The notes beneath the pieces are model-generated. The model was not told where the DNA came from. It worked only from the letters and a program-made list of their open reading frames with translations, and searched no databases. Of a stretch of 64,000 bases of DNA, positions 1-14,830 are shown in pieces. This DNA is from Mermis nigrescens (Eukaryota > Nematoda > Enoplea > Mermithida > Mermithidae): the NCBI GenBank assembly GCA_036768485.1, contig JAVLUZ010000154.1, forward strand, positions 39,738,851-39,802,850, written 5' to 3'. How positions within the stretch are numbered: the stretch's first letter is position 1; every line of letters starts with the position of its first letter. Both the position numbers and the translations under genes were made by a program.

Positions 1-3000
1 GTGGAAATTTTGGCGGAAACGGGGTTGAGGGCGTTGACCATGTTGGGTCTTACTTGGGGAACCCCGGTTCCGCCACTTTGGACTGCTACCAGGGCGGTGA
101 AACTCCTGATGGAACTGGGGTCAGATTCACATATGAATAATGGGGTACAACGTTTCCGAGCCTCTAAACAACTACTTCAGTTGGAGAAATCTTGGCGGAA
201 ATCGGGTTGGGGGCGTTGACCCTGATGGGCCCTACTTGGGCAACCCCTGTTCGGCCACTTTGGACTGCTCCCAGGGCGGAGATACCCATAACAGGAACCG
301 GGGTCAGATCCACATATCAAACAAAGGGGAACCCCGCTTCCGAGCCCCATAAACCCTTCTTCAGTTGGAGAAATATTGGCGGAAACGGGGTTGGGGCGTT
401 GACCCTGGTGGTTCCTACTTGAGGAACCCTGGTTCCGTCACTTTGGACCGCCCCTAAGGCGGGGAAACGCCCGACAGGACAGGGGTCAGAATCACATATG
501 AATAATGGGGTGCTTTCGCTTCCGAGCCCCTAAACCCTTCTTCAGTTGGAGAAATTTTGGCGGAAACGGAGTTGGGGCGTTGACCCTGATGAGCCCTACT
601 TGAGGAACCCTGGTTCCATTACTTTGGACCGCCCCCAGGGCGGAGAAACCCCGAAGGAACCTGGGTCAGATTCACATTTGAATAATGCGGTATCTCGTTT
701 CCGAGCCCCTAAAACCCCCTTCAGTTGTGGAAATTTCAGCGGAAACGGGGTTGAGGGCGTTGACCATGTTGGGTCTTACTTGGGGAACCCCGGTTCCGCC
801 TTTTTAGACTGCTACCAGGGCGGTGAAACTCATGTTGGAACTGGGGTCTGATTCACATATGAATAATGGGGTACACCGTTTCCGAGCCTCTAAACCCTAC
901 TTCAGTTGGAGAAATCTTGGCGGAAATCGGGTTGGGGCCTTGACCCTGATGGGCCCTACTTGGGCAACTCCTGTTCGGCCACTTTGGACTGCTCCCAGGG
1001 CGGAGATACCCATAACAGGAACCGTCGTCTGATCCACATTCAAACAAAGGGGAACCCCGTTTCCGAGCCCCTAAACCCTTCTTCAGTTGGAGAAATATTG
1101 GCGGAAACGGGGTTGGGGCGTTGACCCTGATGGGCCCTACTTGAGGAACCCTGGTTCCATTACTTTGACCGCCCCTAAGGCGGAGAAACGCCCGACGGGA
1201 CAGGGGTCAGAATCACATATGAATAATGGGGTGCTTCGCTTCCGAGCCCCTAAAACCCCTTTCAGTTGTGGAAATTTTTGGCGAAAACGGGGTTAAGGGT
1301 GTTGACACTGTTGGGCCCTACTTGAGGAACCCTGGTTCCATTACTTTGGACCGCCCCCCAGGGCGGAGAAACCCCGAAGGAACCTGGGTCAGATTCACAT
1401 TTGAATAACGCGGTATCTCGTTTCCGAGCCCCTAAAACCCCCTTCAGTTGTGGACATTTTAGCGGAAACGGGGTTGAGGGCGTTGACCATGTTGGGTCTT
1501 ACTTGGGGAACCCCGGTTCCGCCTTTTTAGACTGCTACTAAGGCGGTGAAACTCATGATGGAACTGGGGTCAGATTCACATATGAATAATGGGGTACACC
1601 GTTTCCGAGCCTCTAAACCCCACTTCAGTTGAGAAATCTTGGCGGAAATCGGGTTGGGGCCTTGACCCTGATGGGCCCTAATTGGGCAACCCCGTTCGGC
1701 CACTTCGGACTGCTCCCAGGGCGGAGATACCCATAACAGGAACCGGGGTCAGATTCACATTCAAATAATGGTAAAACCCTGTTTTCGAGACCCTAAACCC
1801 CCTTCAATTGGAGAAATTTCGGCGGAAACGGGTTTGGGGGCGTTTATCCTGATGGGCCCTACTTGAGGAACCCTGGTTCCACTACTTTGGACCGCCCCCG
1901 GGCGGAGAAACGCTCGATGGAACCTGGGTCAGATTCACATAAGAATGATGGGGTACCCCGTTTCCAGGCCCCTAAAACCCCCTTCAGTTGTGGAAATTTT
2001 TGGCGAAAACGGGGTTGAAGGTGTTGACACTGTTGGGTCCTACCTGAGGAACCCTGGTTTACGTTACTTTGGACCTTCCACAGGGCGGAGAAACCCCCGA
2101 CGGAACCTGGGTCAGATTCACATATGAATAATGGGGTACCCCGTTTCCGAGCCCCTAAACCCTTCTTGAGTTGGAAAAATTTTGGCGGAAACGGGGTTGG
2201 GGGCGTTGATCCTGATGGGCCCTACTTGAGGAACCCTGGTTCCATTACTTTGGACCACCCCCGGGGCGGAGAAACGCTCGATGGAACCTGGGTCAGATTC
2301 ACATATGAATAATGGGGTACCCCGTTTCCGAGCCCCTAAAACCCCCTTCAGTTGAGGAAATTTTTGGCAAAAACGGGGTTGAGGGTGTTGACACTGTTGG
2401 GCCCTACCTGAGGAACCCTGGTTTACGTTACTTTGGACCTTACCCAGGGCGGAGAAACCCCCGATGGAACCTGGGTCAGATTTGTATATGAATAATGGGG
2501 TACCTCGTTTCCGAGCCACTAAACCCCCTTCAGTTGGGATAATTTTGGCGGAAACGGGGTTGGGGGCGTTTATCCTGATGGGCCCTTACTTGAGGAACCC
2601 TGGTTCCATTATTTTGACCGCCCCCGGGCGGAGAAACGCTCGATGGAACCTGGGTCAGATTCACATATGAATAATGGGGTATCCCGTTTCCAAGCCCCTA
2701 AAACCCCCTTCAGTTCTGGAAATTTTTGGCGAAAACGGGGTTGAAGGTGTTGACACTGTTGGGTCCTACCTGAGGAACCCCTGGTTTACGTTACTTTGGA
2801 CCTTCCACAGGGCGGAGAAACCCCCGACGGAACCTGGGTCAGATTCACATATGAATAATGGGGTACTCCGTCCCGAGCCCCTAAACCCTTCTTGAGTTGG
2901 AAAAATTTTGGCGGAAACGGGGTTGGGGGCGTTGATCCTGATGGGCCCTACTTGAGGAACCCTGGTTCCATTACTTTGGACCGCCTCCAGGGCGGAGAAA

Positions 3001-6000
3001 CGCCTCGATGGAACCTGGGTCAGATTCACATATGAATAATGGGGTACCCCGTTTCCGAGCCCCTAAAACCCCTTCAGTTGTGGGAATTTTTGGCGAAAAC
3101 GGGGTTGAGGGTGTTGACACTGTTGGGCCCTACCTGAGGAACCCTGGTTTACGTTACTTTGACCTTCCCCAGGGCTGAGAAACCCCCGATGGAACCTGGG
3201 TCAGATTCGTATATGAATAATGGGGTACTTCGTTTTCGAGCCACTAAACCCCTTTCAATTGGAGAAATCTTGGCGAAAACGGGGTTGGGAGAGTTGACCC
3301 TGACGGACCCTACTTAGGCAACCCTGCTTCGGCCACTTTGACTGCTCCCAGGCGGAGAAACTCCTGATGGAACCGGGGTCAGAATCACATATGAATAATG
3401 GGGTACCCCGTTTCCGAGCCCCTAAACCCTTCTTCAATTGGAGAAATTTTGGCGGAAACGGGGTTGGGGGCGTTGACCATGTTGGGTCTTACTTGGGGAA
3501 CCCCGGTTCCACCTTTTTAGACTGCTACCAGGGCGGTGAAACTCATGATGGAACTGGGGTCAGATTCACATATGAATAATGGGGTACACCGTTTCCGAGC
3601 CTCTAAACCCCACTTCAGTTGAGAAATCTTGGCGGAAATCGGGTTGGGGCCTTGACCCTGATGGGCCCTACTTGGGCAACCCCTGTTCGGCCACTTTGGA
3701 CTGCTCCCAGGGCGGAGATACCCATAACGGAACCGGGTCAGATCCATTGAACATGGGGAACCCGTTCGGGCCTAACCCCTTCGTTGAGGAATTTCGGCGG
3801 AAACGGGGTTGGGGCTTGGCCCCGTGGCCACATAAGAAACCCCGGTTCGGCCACTTTGGACTGCCCCAGGGCGGATAAACTCCTGACAGAACCGGGTCAG
3901 AATCACATATGAATAATGGGATACCCCACTTCGCGAGCCCCTAAACCCTTCTTTAGTTGGAGAAATTCTTGGCGGAAACGGGGTTGGGGCGTTGACCCTG
4001 ATGATTCCTACTTGGGCAACCCCGGATCGGCCACTTTGGACTGCTCCCTGGGCAGAGAAACCCTGACAGGAACCGAGGTCAGAATCACATATTAATAATG
4101 GGGTACCCTGCTTCCGAGATCCTAAACCCTTCTTCAGTTGTGAGAAATTTTGGTGGAAACGGTGTTGAGGGTGTTGACCCTGATGGGCCCTACTTGAGGA
4201 ACCCCAGTTCCGCCACTTTGGACTGCTCCCAGAGCGGAGAAACCCCTGAGGGAACCGGGTTCAGAATCACATATGAATATTGGGGTATCCGGAGCCCCTA
4301 AACCCCCTTCAGTTGGAGAAATATTGGCGGAAACGGGGTTAGGGCATTAACCCTGATGGGCCCTACTTGGGGAACCCTGGTTAGGCACACTTTGGAGTGC
4401 TCCCAGGGCGGATAAAGCCCTGACGGAACCGGGGTCAGAATCACATATGAATAATGGGGTACCCGAGCCCCTAAACCCCCGTCAGTTGGAGAAATTTTGG
4501 CGACGGGGTTGGCGGCGTTGACTCTGATGGGCCCTACTTGAGGAACCCTGGTTCACATTACTTTGGACCGCCCCCAGGGCGGAGAAACCCCCGACGGAAC
4601 CTGGGTCAGATTCACATATGAATAATGGGATACCCGTTTCCGAGCCCCTAAGCCCCCTTCAGTTGGAGAAATTTGGCGGAAATGGGTTGGGACGTTGACC
4701 CTGATGGGCCCTACTTGTGGAACCCTGGTTCGGCCACTTGGACTGCTCCTAGGCGGAGATACCCATGACAGGAACCAGGGTCAGATTCACATTCGAATCA
4801 TGGGGATTCCGTTTCCGAGCCCTAAACCCCCTTCAGTTGGAGAAATTTTGGCGGAAACGGGGTTGGGGGCGTTGACCCTGATGGGCCCTACTTGAGGAAC
4901 CCTGGTTCCGTTACTTTGGACCGCCCCCAGGGCGGAGAAACCCCGATGGAACCTGGGTCAGATTCACATTTGAATAATGGGGTACCTCGTTTCCAAGCCC
5001 CTAAAACCCCCTTCAGTTGTGGAAATTTTGGCGGAAACGGGGTTGAGGGCGTTGATCATGTTGGGTCCTACTTGGGGAACACCGGTTCCGCCACTCTGGA
5101 CTGCTACCAGGGCGGAGAAACCCCTGATGGAACCTGGGTCAGAATCACATATGAATAATGGGGTAATCCGTTTCCGAGCCCCTAAACCCCCTTCAGTTGG
5201 AGAAATCTTGGCGGAAACGGGGTTGGGGCGTTGACCCTGATGGGCCATACTTGGGAACCCTGGTTCGGCACACTTTGGATTGCTACCTAGGGCGGAGAAA
5301 CCGCTGATGGAACCGGGGTCTGAATCACATATGAATAATGGGGTACCCGTTTCCGAGCCCCTAAACCCCCTTCAGTTGGAGAAATCTTGGCGGAAACCGG
5401 GGTTGAGGGAGTTGACCCTGATGGGCCCTACTTGGGCAACCCCTGTTCGGCCACTTTGGACTGCTTACAGGGCGGACGAAACTCCCGACGGAACCTGGGT
5501 CAGATTCACATATGAATAATGGGGTACCCTGCTTCCGAGCCCCTAACCCTCCTTCAGTTGGAGAAATTTTGGCGGAAACAGGGTTGGGGCGTTGACCCTG
5601 ATGATCCCTACTTGGGAACCCTGGCTCGGCCACTTTGGACCGCCCCAGGGCGGAGATACCCATAACAGGAACCGGGGTCAGATCCACATTTGAATAATGG
5701 GGAACCCCGTTTCCGAGCCCCTAAACCCTTCTTCAGTTGGAGAAATTTTGGCGGAAACGGGGTTGAGGCGTTGACCCTGATGGGCCCTACTTGAGGAACC
5801 CCGGTTCGGCCTACTTTGGACCGCTCCCAGGGCGGAGATACCCCTAACAGGAACCGGGGTCAGATTCACATATGAATAATGGGGTAGCTCCGTTTCCGAG
5901 CCCCTAAACCCCCTTCAGTTGGAGAAATTTTGGCGGAAACGGGGTTGGGGGCGTTGACCCTGATGGGCCCTACTTGAGGAACCCTGGTTCCGTTACTTTG

Positions 6001-9000
6001 GACCGCCCCCAGGGCGGAGAAACCCCCGAAGGAACCTGGGTCAGATTCACATTTGAATAATGAGGTACCTCGTTTCCGAGCCCCTAAAACCCCCTTCAGT
6101 TGGGGAAATTTTGGCGGAAACGGGGTTGAGGGCGTTGACCATGTTGAGTCTTACTTGGGGAACCCCGGTTCCGCCACTTTGGACTGCTACCAGGGCGGTG
6201 AAACTCCTGATGGAACCGGGGTCAGATTCACATATGAATAATGGGGTACACCGTTTCCGAGCCTCTAAACCCTACTTCAGTTGGAGAAATTTTGGCGGAA
6301 ACGGGGTTGGGGGCGTTGACCCTGATGGGCCCTACTTGAGGAACCCTGGTTCCGTTACTTTGGACCGCCCCAGGGCGGAGAAACGCTCTGACGGATCCTG
6401 GGTCAGATTCACATATGAATAATGGGGTACCCCGTTTCCGAGCCCCTAAAACCCCCTTCAGTTGTAGAAATCTTGGCGGAAACGGGGTTGGGGGCGTTGA
6501 CCCTGATGATCCCTACTTGGGCAACCCCGGTTCGGCCACTTTGGACTGCTCCCAGGGCGGAGATACCCATAACAGGAACCGGGGTCAGATTCACATTTGA
6601 ATAATGGGGAACCCCGTTTCCGAGCCCCTAAACCCCCTTCAGTTGAAGAAATTTCGGCGGAAACGGGGTTGGGGCGTTGACCCCGATGGGCCCTACATGA
6701 GGAAACCCCGGTTCGGCCACTTTGGACTGCTCCCAGGGCGGATAAACTCCTGACAGAACCGGGGTCAGAATCACATATGAATAATGGGATACCCCACTTC
6801 CGAGCCCCTAAAGCCCTTCTTTAGTTGGAGAAATTTTGGCGGAAACGGGGTTGAGGCGTTGACCCTGATGATTCCTACTTGGGCAACCCCGGATCGGCCA
6901 CTTTGGACTGCTCCCTGGGCGGAGAAACTCCTGACGGAACCGAGGTCAGAATCACATATTGAATAATGGGGTACCCCGTTTCCGAGATCCTAAACCCTTC
7001 TTCAGTTGTGGAAATTTTGGCGGAAACGGTGTTGAGGGTGTTGACCCTGATGGGCCCTACTTGGGGAACCCCAGTTTCGCCACTTTGGACTGCTCCCAGA
7101 GCGGAGAAACCCCTGAGGGAACCGGGTTCAGAATCACATATGAATATTGGGGTACCCGAGCCCCTAAACCCCCTTCAGTTGGAGAAATATTGGCGGAAAC
7201 GGGGTTGGGGCATTAACCCTGATGGGCCCTACTTGGGGAACCCCGGTTAGGCCACTTTGGAGTGCTCCCAGGGCGGAGAAAGCCCTGACGGAACCGGGGT
7301 CAGAATCACATATGAATAATGGGGTACCCGATCCCCTAAACCCCCGTCAGTTGGAGAAATTTTGGCGACGGGGTTGGTGGCGTTGACTCTGATGGGCCCT
7401 ACTTGAGGAACCCTGGTTTACATTACTTTGGACCGTCCCCAGGGCGGAGAAACCCCCGACGGAACCTGGGTCAGATTCACATATGAATAATGGGGTACCC
7501 GTTTCCGAGCCCCTGAAGCCCCCTTCAGTTGGAGAAATTTTGGCGAAAATGGGGTTGGGACGTTGACCCTGATGGGCCCTACTTGTGGAACCCTGGTTCG
7601 GCCACATTGGACTGCTCCCAGGGCGGAGATACCCATAACAGGATCCAGGGTCAGATTCACATTCGAATAATGGGGAGCTCCGTTTCCGAGCCCCTAAACC
7701 CCCTTCAGTTGGAGAAATTTTGGCGGAAACGGGATTGGGGGCGTTGACCCCGATGGGCCCTACTTGAGGAACCCTGGTTCCGTTACTTTGGACCGCCCTC
7801 AGGGCGGAGAAACCCCTGAAGGAACCTGGGTCAGATTCACATTTGAATAATGGGGTACCTCGTTTCCGAGCCCCTGAAACCCCCTTCAGTTGTGGAAATT
7901 TTGGCGGAAACGGGGTTGAGGGCGTTGATCATGTTGGGTCCTACTTGGGGAACACCGGTTCCGCCACTTTGGACTGCTACCAGGGCGGAGAAACCCCTGA
8001 TGGAACCGGGGTCAGAATCACATATGAATAATGGGGTAAACCCGTTTCCGAGCCCCTAAAACCCCCTTCAGTTGAAGAAATCTTGGCGGAAACGGGGTTG
8101 GGGCGTTGACCCTGATGGGCACTACTTGGGGAACCCGGTTCGGCCACTTTGGACTGCTCCCAGGGCGGAGAAACCCCTGACAGGAACCGGGGTCAGATTC
8201 ACATATGAATAATGGGGTACACCGTTTCCGAGCCCCTAAACCCCCTTCAGTTGGAGAAATCTTGGCGGAAACGGGGTTGGGGAGTTGACTCTGATGGGCC
8301 CTACTTGGGCAACCCCGGTTCGGCCACTTTGGACTGCTTCAAGGGCGGAGAAACTCCTGACAGAACCGGGGTCAGAATCACTTATGAATAATGGGGTACC
8401 CCGCTTCCGAGCCCCTAAACCCTCCTTCAGTTGGAGAAATCTTGGCGGAAACGGGGTTGGGGCGTTGACCCTGATGATCCCTACTTGGGGAACCCCGGTT
8501 CGGCCACTTTGGATTCAGCTCCCAGGGCGGAGATACCCATAACAGGAACCGGGGTCAGATCCACATTTGAATAATGGGGAACCCCGTTTCCGAGGCCCTA
8601 AACCCCTCTTCAGTTGGAGAAATTTTGGCGGAAACGGGGTTGAGGCGTTGACCCTGATGGGCCCTACTTGGGGAACCCCGGTTCGGCCACATTGGACTGC
8701 TCCCAGAGCGGAGATACCCATAACAGGAACCTGGGTAAGAGTCACATTCAAATAATGGGGAGTTCCGTTTCCGAGCCCCTAAACCCCCCTTCAGTTGGAG
8801 AAATTTTAGCGGAAACGGGGTTGGAGGCGTTGACCCTGATGGGCCCTACTTGAGGAACCCTGGTTCCGTTACTTTGGACCGCCCCCAGGGCGGAGAAACC
8901 CCCGACAGGAACCTGGGTCAGATTCACATTTGAATAATGAGGTACCTCGTTTCCGAGCCACTAAACCCCCTTCAGTTGTGGAAATTTTGGCGGAAACGGG

Positions 9001-10571
9001 GTTGAGGGCGTTGACTCATGTTGGGTCTCTACTTGGGGAACCCCGGTTCCGCCACTTTGGACTGCTACCAGGGCGGTGAAACTCCTGATGGAACCGGGTC
9101 AGATTCACATATGAATAATGGGGTACACCGTTTCCGAGCCTCTAAACCCTACTTCAGTTGGAGAAATCTTGGCGGAAATCGGGTTGGGGCCTTGACCCTG
9201 ATGGGCCCTACTTGGGCAACCCCGGTTCGGCCACTTTGGACTGCTTAAAGGGCGGAGAAACTCCCGACAGGACCGGGTCAGAATCACATATGAATAATCG
9301 GATACCGCGCTTCCGAGCCCCTAAACCCTTCTTCAGTTGGAGAAATTTTGGCGGAAACTGGGTTGGGGCGTTGACCCTGATGATCCCTACTTGGGCAACC
9401 CCGGTTCGGCCACTTTGGACTGCTCCCAGGGCGGAGATACCCATAACAGGAACCGGGGTCAGATCCACATTCGAATAAAGGGGAACCCCGTTTCCGAGCC
9501 CCTAAAACCCTTCTTCAATTGGAGAAATTTTGGCGGAAACGGGGTGGGGGCGTTGACCCTGATGGGCCTTACTTGGGGAACCCCGGTTCGGCCACATTGG
9601 ACTGCTCCCAGGGCGGAGATACCCATAACAGGAACCGGGGTCAGAGTCACATTCAAATAATGGGGAGTTCCGTTTCCGAGCCCCTAAACAATCCTTCAGT
9701 TGGTGAAATTTTGGCGGAAACGGGGTTGGGGGCGTTGACCCCGATGGGCCCTACTTGAGGAACCCTGGTTCCGTTACTTTGACCGCCCCCAGGGCGGAGA
9801 AACCCCGGAGGAACCTGGGTCAGATTCACATTTGAATAATGAGGTACCTCGTTTCCGAGCCATTAACACTCCCTTCAGTTGTGGAAATTTTGGCGAAAAC
9901 GGGGTTGAGGGCGTTGACCATGTTGGGTCTTACTTGGGGAACCCCGGTTCCGCCACTTTGGACTGCTACCAGGGCTGTGAAACCCCTGATAGGAAACTGG
10001 GTCAGAATCACATATGAATAATTGGGTACACCGTTTCCGAGATCCTAAACCACCCCTTCAGTTGGAGAAATCTTGGCGGAAACCGGGTTGCTGTGTTGAC
10101 CCTGATAAGCCCTACTTGGGCAACCCCTGTTTGGCCACTTTGGACTGCTTAAAGGGCGGAGAAACTACTGACAGAACCGGGATCAGAATCACATATTAAT
10201 AATGGGGTACCCCGCTTCCGAGCCCCTAAACTCTTCTTCAGTTGGAGAAATTTTGGCGGAAACGGGGTTGGGGCGTTGACCCTGATGATACCTACTTGGG
10301 AAACCCCGGTTCGGCCACTTTGGACTGCTTCCAGGGCGGAGATACCTATAACAGGAACCAGGGCTCAGATACACATTCGAATAATGGGGAACCCCGTTTC
10401 CGAGCCCCTAAACCCTTCTTCAGTTGGAGAAATTTTGGCGGAAATGGGGTTGGGGCGTTGACCCTGATGGGCCCTACTTGAGGAACCCTGGTTCCATTAC
10501 TTTGGACAGCCCCTAGGGCGGAGAAACGCCCGATGGGACCGGGGTCAGAATCACATCATGAATAATGGGAA
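1..10571 (+). repeat. Satellite array, ~181-bp monomer
   Basis: About 58 head-to-tail copies of a 180-181 bp unit fill this stretch and continue beyond the left edge. The phrase ATGAATAATGGGG recurs at about 133, 498, 859, 1219 and 1581, with variant versions between. Each unit also carries CGTTTCCGAGCCCCTAAA, TTGGCGGAAACGGGGTTG and CAGGGCGGAGAAAC. GC content is far above the following AT-rich DNA. Short reading frames appear on both strands only because the unit is close to 60 codons; they break at every small indel and share one repeated peptide, so none is called as a gene. The array ends sharply at about 10571. Confidence 0.97.
3900..9650 (+). repeat. Higher-order repeat, ~2.87-kb period (~16 monomers)
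   Basis: Monomer variants recur in the same order about 2868-2880 bp apart. The ATACCCCACTTC variant lies near 3920 and 6790. The monomer with a GAATATTGGGGTA junction lies near 4277 and 7143. The variant with GTTGATCATGTTGG lies near 5053 and 7925. The ACACCGTTTCCGAGCCTC variant lies near 6248 and 9126. This is the signature of unequal crossing-over amplifying a block of about 16 monomers. The two blocks are not identical, so the amplification is not very recent. Confidence 0.8.
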
Positions 10572-11300
10572 TATGTGTACATAAAAGTATAGACCACACA
10601 AAAAGCATAAAAAACGCATTTTTGTGCAAAGAGCAAATTTTTGACATGTTTTAGGTGGTTTTTGTAAAAGTTAGGTTGAAAATCCTAGATCCAGTACCTA
10701 ACTTGTTGTACCTAATACGTTAGTGCTTACCAACATTATTCATACACGCAATGTGATAATTATCATTTTAAAATTTACTGAAACAAGCACGTAATAACAT
10801 GCAAGAAATTTCCCACATATGTATATGTATTTAGCTATCTTCAACCATAGCGATTGGGCAAAAATCATTGCGCCCCATTTGCTACGCAATCTACCCAACT
10901 GTAAAGAAATGTCCACTTGAACGACGCATGCATTTCACTTTGAAATGCGTGTTTCTTAGGTCGATTAGCCAGTGCATTGCTGCGGGCAGTCAACTTTATC
11001 GGACTAAATAAGAGTCAGCGAGAAGTAAAATGACAAAACGTGAGATTATTTGTTGAAGTTGCATCATGGTCGAAGTAAGCAACGATCAGAAGCGATAAGT
11101 GAATTCCAGCTTGAGCACAGAAAATGATGCTGCTTCGAACTTCAGCTAAATTATATTGTAAACGCGCGGAGTCGGAATATAATTCATACACAATGCAAGT
11201 ATAAATTGCTGAGATGAAAGCAGTACCTAATGACATTCGCTACAACACTGACAAAGATAGGAATAACTACTATTTTTTGCTAACAAAAAGTTGGGTACTT
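10572..11300. other. Unassigned AT-rich sequence
   Basis: Composition switches abruptly from GC-rich satellite to AT-rich unique-looking DNA. Only short frames without recognisable domains are present. Nothing else can be supported. Confidence 0.5.
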
Positions 11301-11551
11301 GCAAGAAAAAATGCTCCGATGGAACAAAAAAGGTAGAATATACTTGGAACAAAGAATTATCAAGGACGTAAAAGGAGGGGACTAGAAAAAGCTTGTCACA
11401 AAATTTGCTAAAACTCAGAAATTTCTTAAACAAAGAAAAAATGAAAGTAAGTAAATCAAAGAAAAAACCTACCTGTGCCTAAAACTGCAAGATCTGCTAA
11501 AAATCAGACTTTTTCTAAGCAACGCAAAAATCGAAGTATATTCTGCGGCCT
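11301..11551 (+). repeat. Inverted repeat, left arm (251 bp)
   Basis: This segment is the reverse complement of 12313-12563, with only about two differences seen by eye. It begins GCAAGAAAAAATGCTCC and ends at CTGCGGCCT. A 761-bp spacer separates the arms. A transcript through both arms would fold into a long hairpin. The 68-residue minus-strand frame inside it is mirrored by the plus-strand frame in the other arm, which reflects the inversion and not coding constraint. Confidence 0.93.
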
Positions 11552-12017
11552 GCAGAAGAAAGCAGCATCCAGTCGAACAAAGATAAAACATTGGGCTAGA
11601 TAACTGAACCACTCACTCTGCAAAAGCAGATATCGCCATAGCTGAGCAGCGCCATGTTGCAATATTCTTCTGGGAAAAAAATAGTAATTATGGTATGTTG
11701 GAAAAACGGCAATTTTCGACGTTTCTGATTGAACACTGGTGCATACTCCTAACCTCCCATGCCTAATAGTTATCAGTTTACATGTGCCGGAATGAAATCC
11801 GGGTGGTATGGTGGGATCAAACGCCAGAAGAGTACTGAATGGACGCATGCATTATATAGAAATCACAGTCTTTTGTTGCGGTATCGCAAATAATCATAGG
11901 ATATAACTTTTTGTAATATTTATCTAGCCTCAATATCGAATAAATTAATGTTGCAAGTGATTAGCAAAACTCAGATTTGAGATTTATTTTTTAAGCTTTA
12001 TATTATGCATTGGACAC

Positions 12018-12275
12018 CATACCTAGACGTAGGGGGTTTGGGGAGTATGCATCCCAAGGCAAAATACCCAACAAGAAAACGCAAATACCCAACAATACCT
12101 CCAGAATTCAATTTTTCAAATCTTTCTGCTCTTTTTGGGTTTTTTGGTATGTACCGATAGATGTGGCTCGACAAAAAACGTTCAAAAATGGTGTTTTTTT
12201 CGCCATAGCACTATTTTTAAGGCCAATATTCCAATTTGAAAACCCCTTCAGAATTTTGGAACCGCCCACTGTATG
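12018..12275 (+). mobile_element. hAT-like MITE, degenerate copy
   Basis: This copy lies in the spacer of the inverted repeat. It begins CATACCTAGACG and ends CCCACTGTATG, and shares AATTCAATTTTTCAAA and CAAAAATGGTGTTTTT with the better copies at 22.3 and 24.6 kb. Flanks TTGGACAC and GTGGACAA match at 6 of 8 positions, consistent with a decayed 8-bp target duplication. It has no coding capacity. Confidence 0.75.
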
Positions 12276-12312
12276 GTGGACAATATGGGAAGGTTCAACC
12301 AATTTTATTCAG

Positions 12313-12563
12313 AGGCCGCAGAATATACTTCGATTTTTGCGTTGCTTAGAAAAAGTTTGATTTTTAGCAGATCTTGCAGTTTTAGGCACAGGTAGGTTTT
12401 TTCTTTGATTTACTTACTTTCATTTTTTCTTTGTTTAAGAAATTTCTGAGTTTTAGCAAATTTTGTGACGAGCTTTTTCTAGTCCCCTCCTTTTACGTCC
12501 TTGATAATTCTTTGTTCCAAGTATATTCTACCTTTTTTGTTCCATCGGAGCATTTTTTCTTGC
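12313..12563 (-). repeat. Inverted repeat, right arm (251 bp)
   Basis: Partner of 11301-11551 in opposite orientation, above 98% identical by eye. It abuts the long (AT)n tract almost directly, so inverted duplication and AT expansion share a boundary. Confidence 0.93.
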
Positions 12564-12565
12564 TA

Positions 12566-13990
<1,425 letters not shown>

Positions 13991-14830
13991 AGTCTAGAAA
14001 TGGACCAGGAACCAAATTTGATATGCCAGTCTGGCGCACATGTTTACACTCTGCAGTGTTGTAAAGTGGTTTACACCTATTGTTAGTTTGCCCATAGAAC
14101 ATTATGGAGACTTAATTTTTTCATAAATATTAATCATAATATCGGAACAATATCAAAATTACGAATCTGACCAAAATCTTCTTTACACTAGGTGTTTACA
14201 TGAAGTTTACACTACATATGTATTTATCTTCCTTTTTGAGCATTCCAGAAACCTAATTTTTCCTGGAGTCTAGAAATTTCCAAAGAATCAAATGTGAGAC
14301 GTCACGTAGGCGCGATGGTTTACATTCAACAGTGATGTAAAGTAGTTTACACTTAATGTTTATTTGTCCTCAGACCATTGTAGACATGCAATTTTTTCAT
14401 AAATGTTGGTAATAATATCCGAGTAATATCAGATTTACAAATCGGAAAATCGGAATAAAATCCTCTTTACACTAGGCGTTTGTGTAGAGTTTATCACTGC
14501 TAATTAATCTTCGTTCTAGAGCTTTGCGAAAACCTGAATTTTTTTGCCGAAATCTGAAAATTTACATGGAATCAAATAAGGGACGTCAGCTGGGCGCGTT
14601 TGTTTACACTCAACAGTGATGTAAAGTGTTTTACATCTGTGTCTATTTGTTGTTAGACCGTTATGGAGACGTAATTTTTTCATGAATGAAGATCGTAATA
14701 TCCGAGTAATATCTAATTTACAAATCCGACTAAAATCTTCTTTGCACTCATTGCTAGTGTGAAGTTTACACTATATATTAAGCTCCATTTTAGAGTCTCA
14801 CGGTAACTTATTATTTTTCATTCGAATATA
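13991..14830 (+). repeat. Three diverged tandem copies of a ~280-bp unit
   Basis: Copies begin near 13991, 14269 and 14549. Each contains, in order, a TCTAGAAAT/TCTGAAAAT start, a GGCGCG or GGCGCA box, GTTTACACTC with AGTGTTGTAAAG or AGTGATGTAAAG, GGAGACNTAATTTTTTCAT, ATATCNGANNAATATC, and TCTTTACACTAGG. Divergence between copies is substantial. There is no coding potential. Confidence 0.85.

Noticed and set aside
1..10571. Dozens of 60-130 codon frames on both strands in the satellite
   Set aside because: They all encode the same peptide repeat phase-shifted by a near-180-bp monomer, on both strands, with no start context or conserved domain.
1..10571. CRISPR array
   Set aside because: There are no unique spacers between short repeats; the whole 181-bp unit is repeated, and the window is eukaryotic.
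11227..11848. Minus-strand frames of 68 and 114 codons
   Set aside because: They lie in the inverted repeat, are mirrored on the opposite strand in the other arm, and show no domain.
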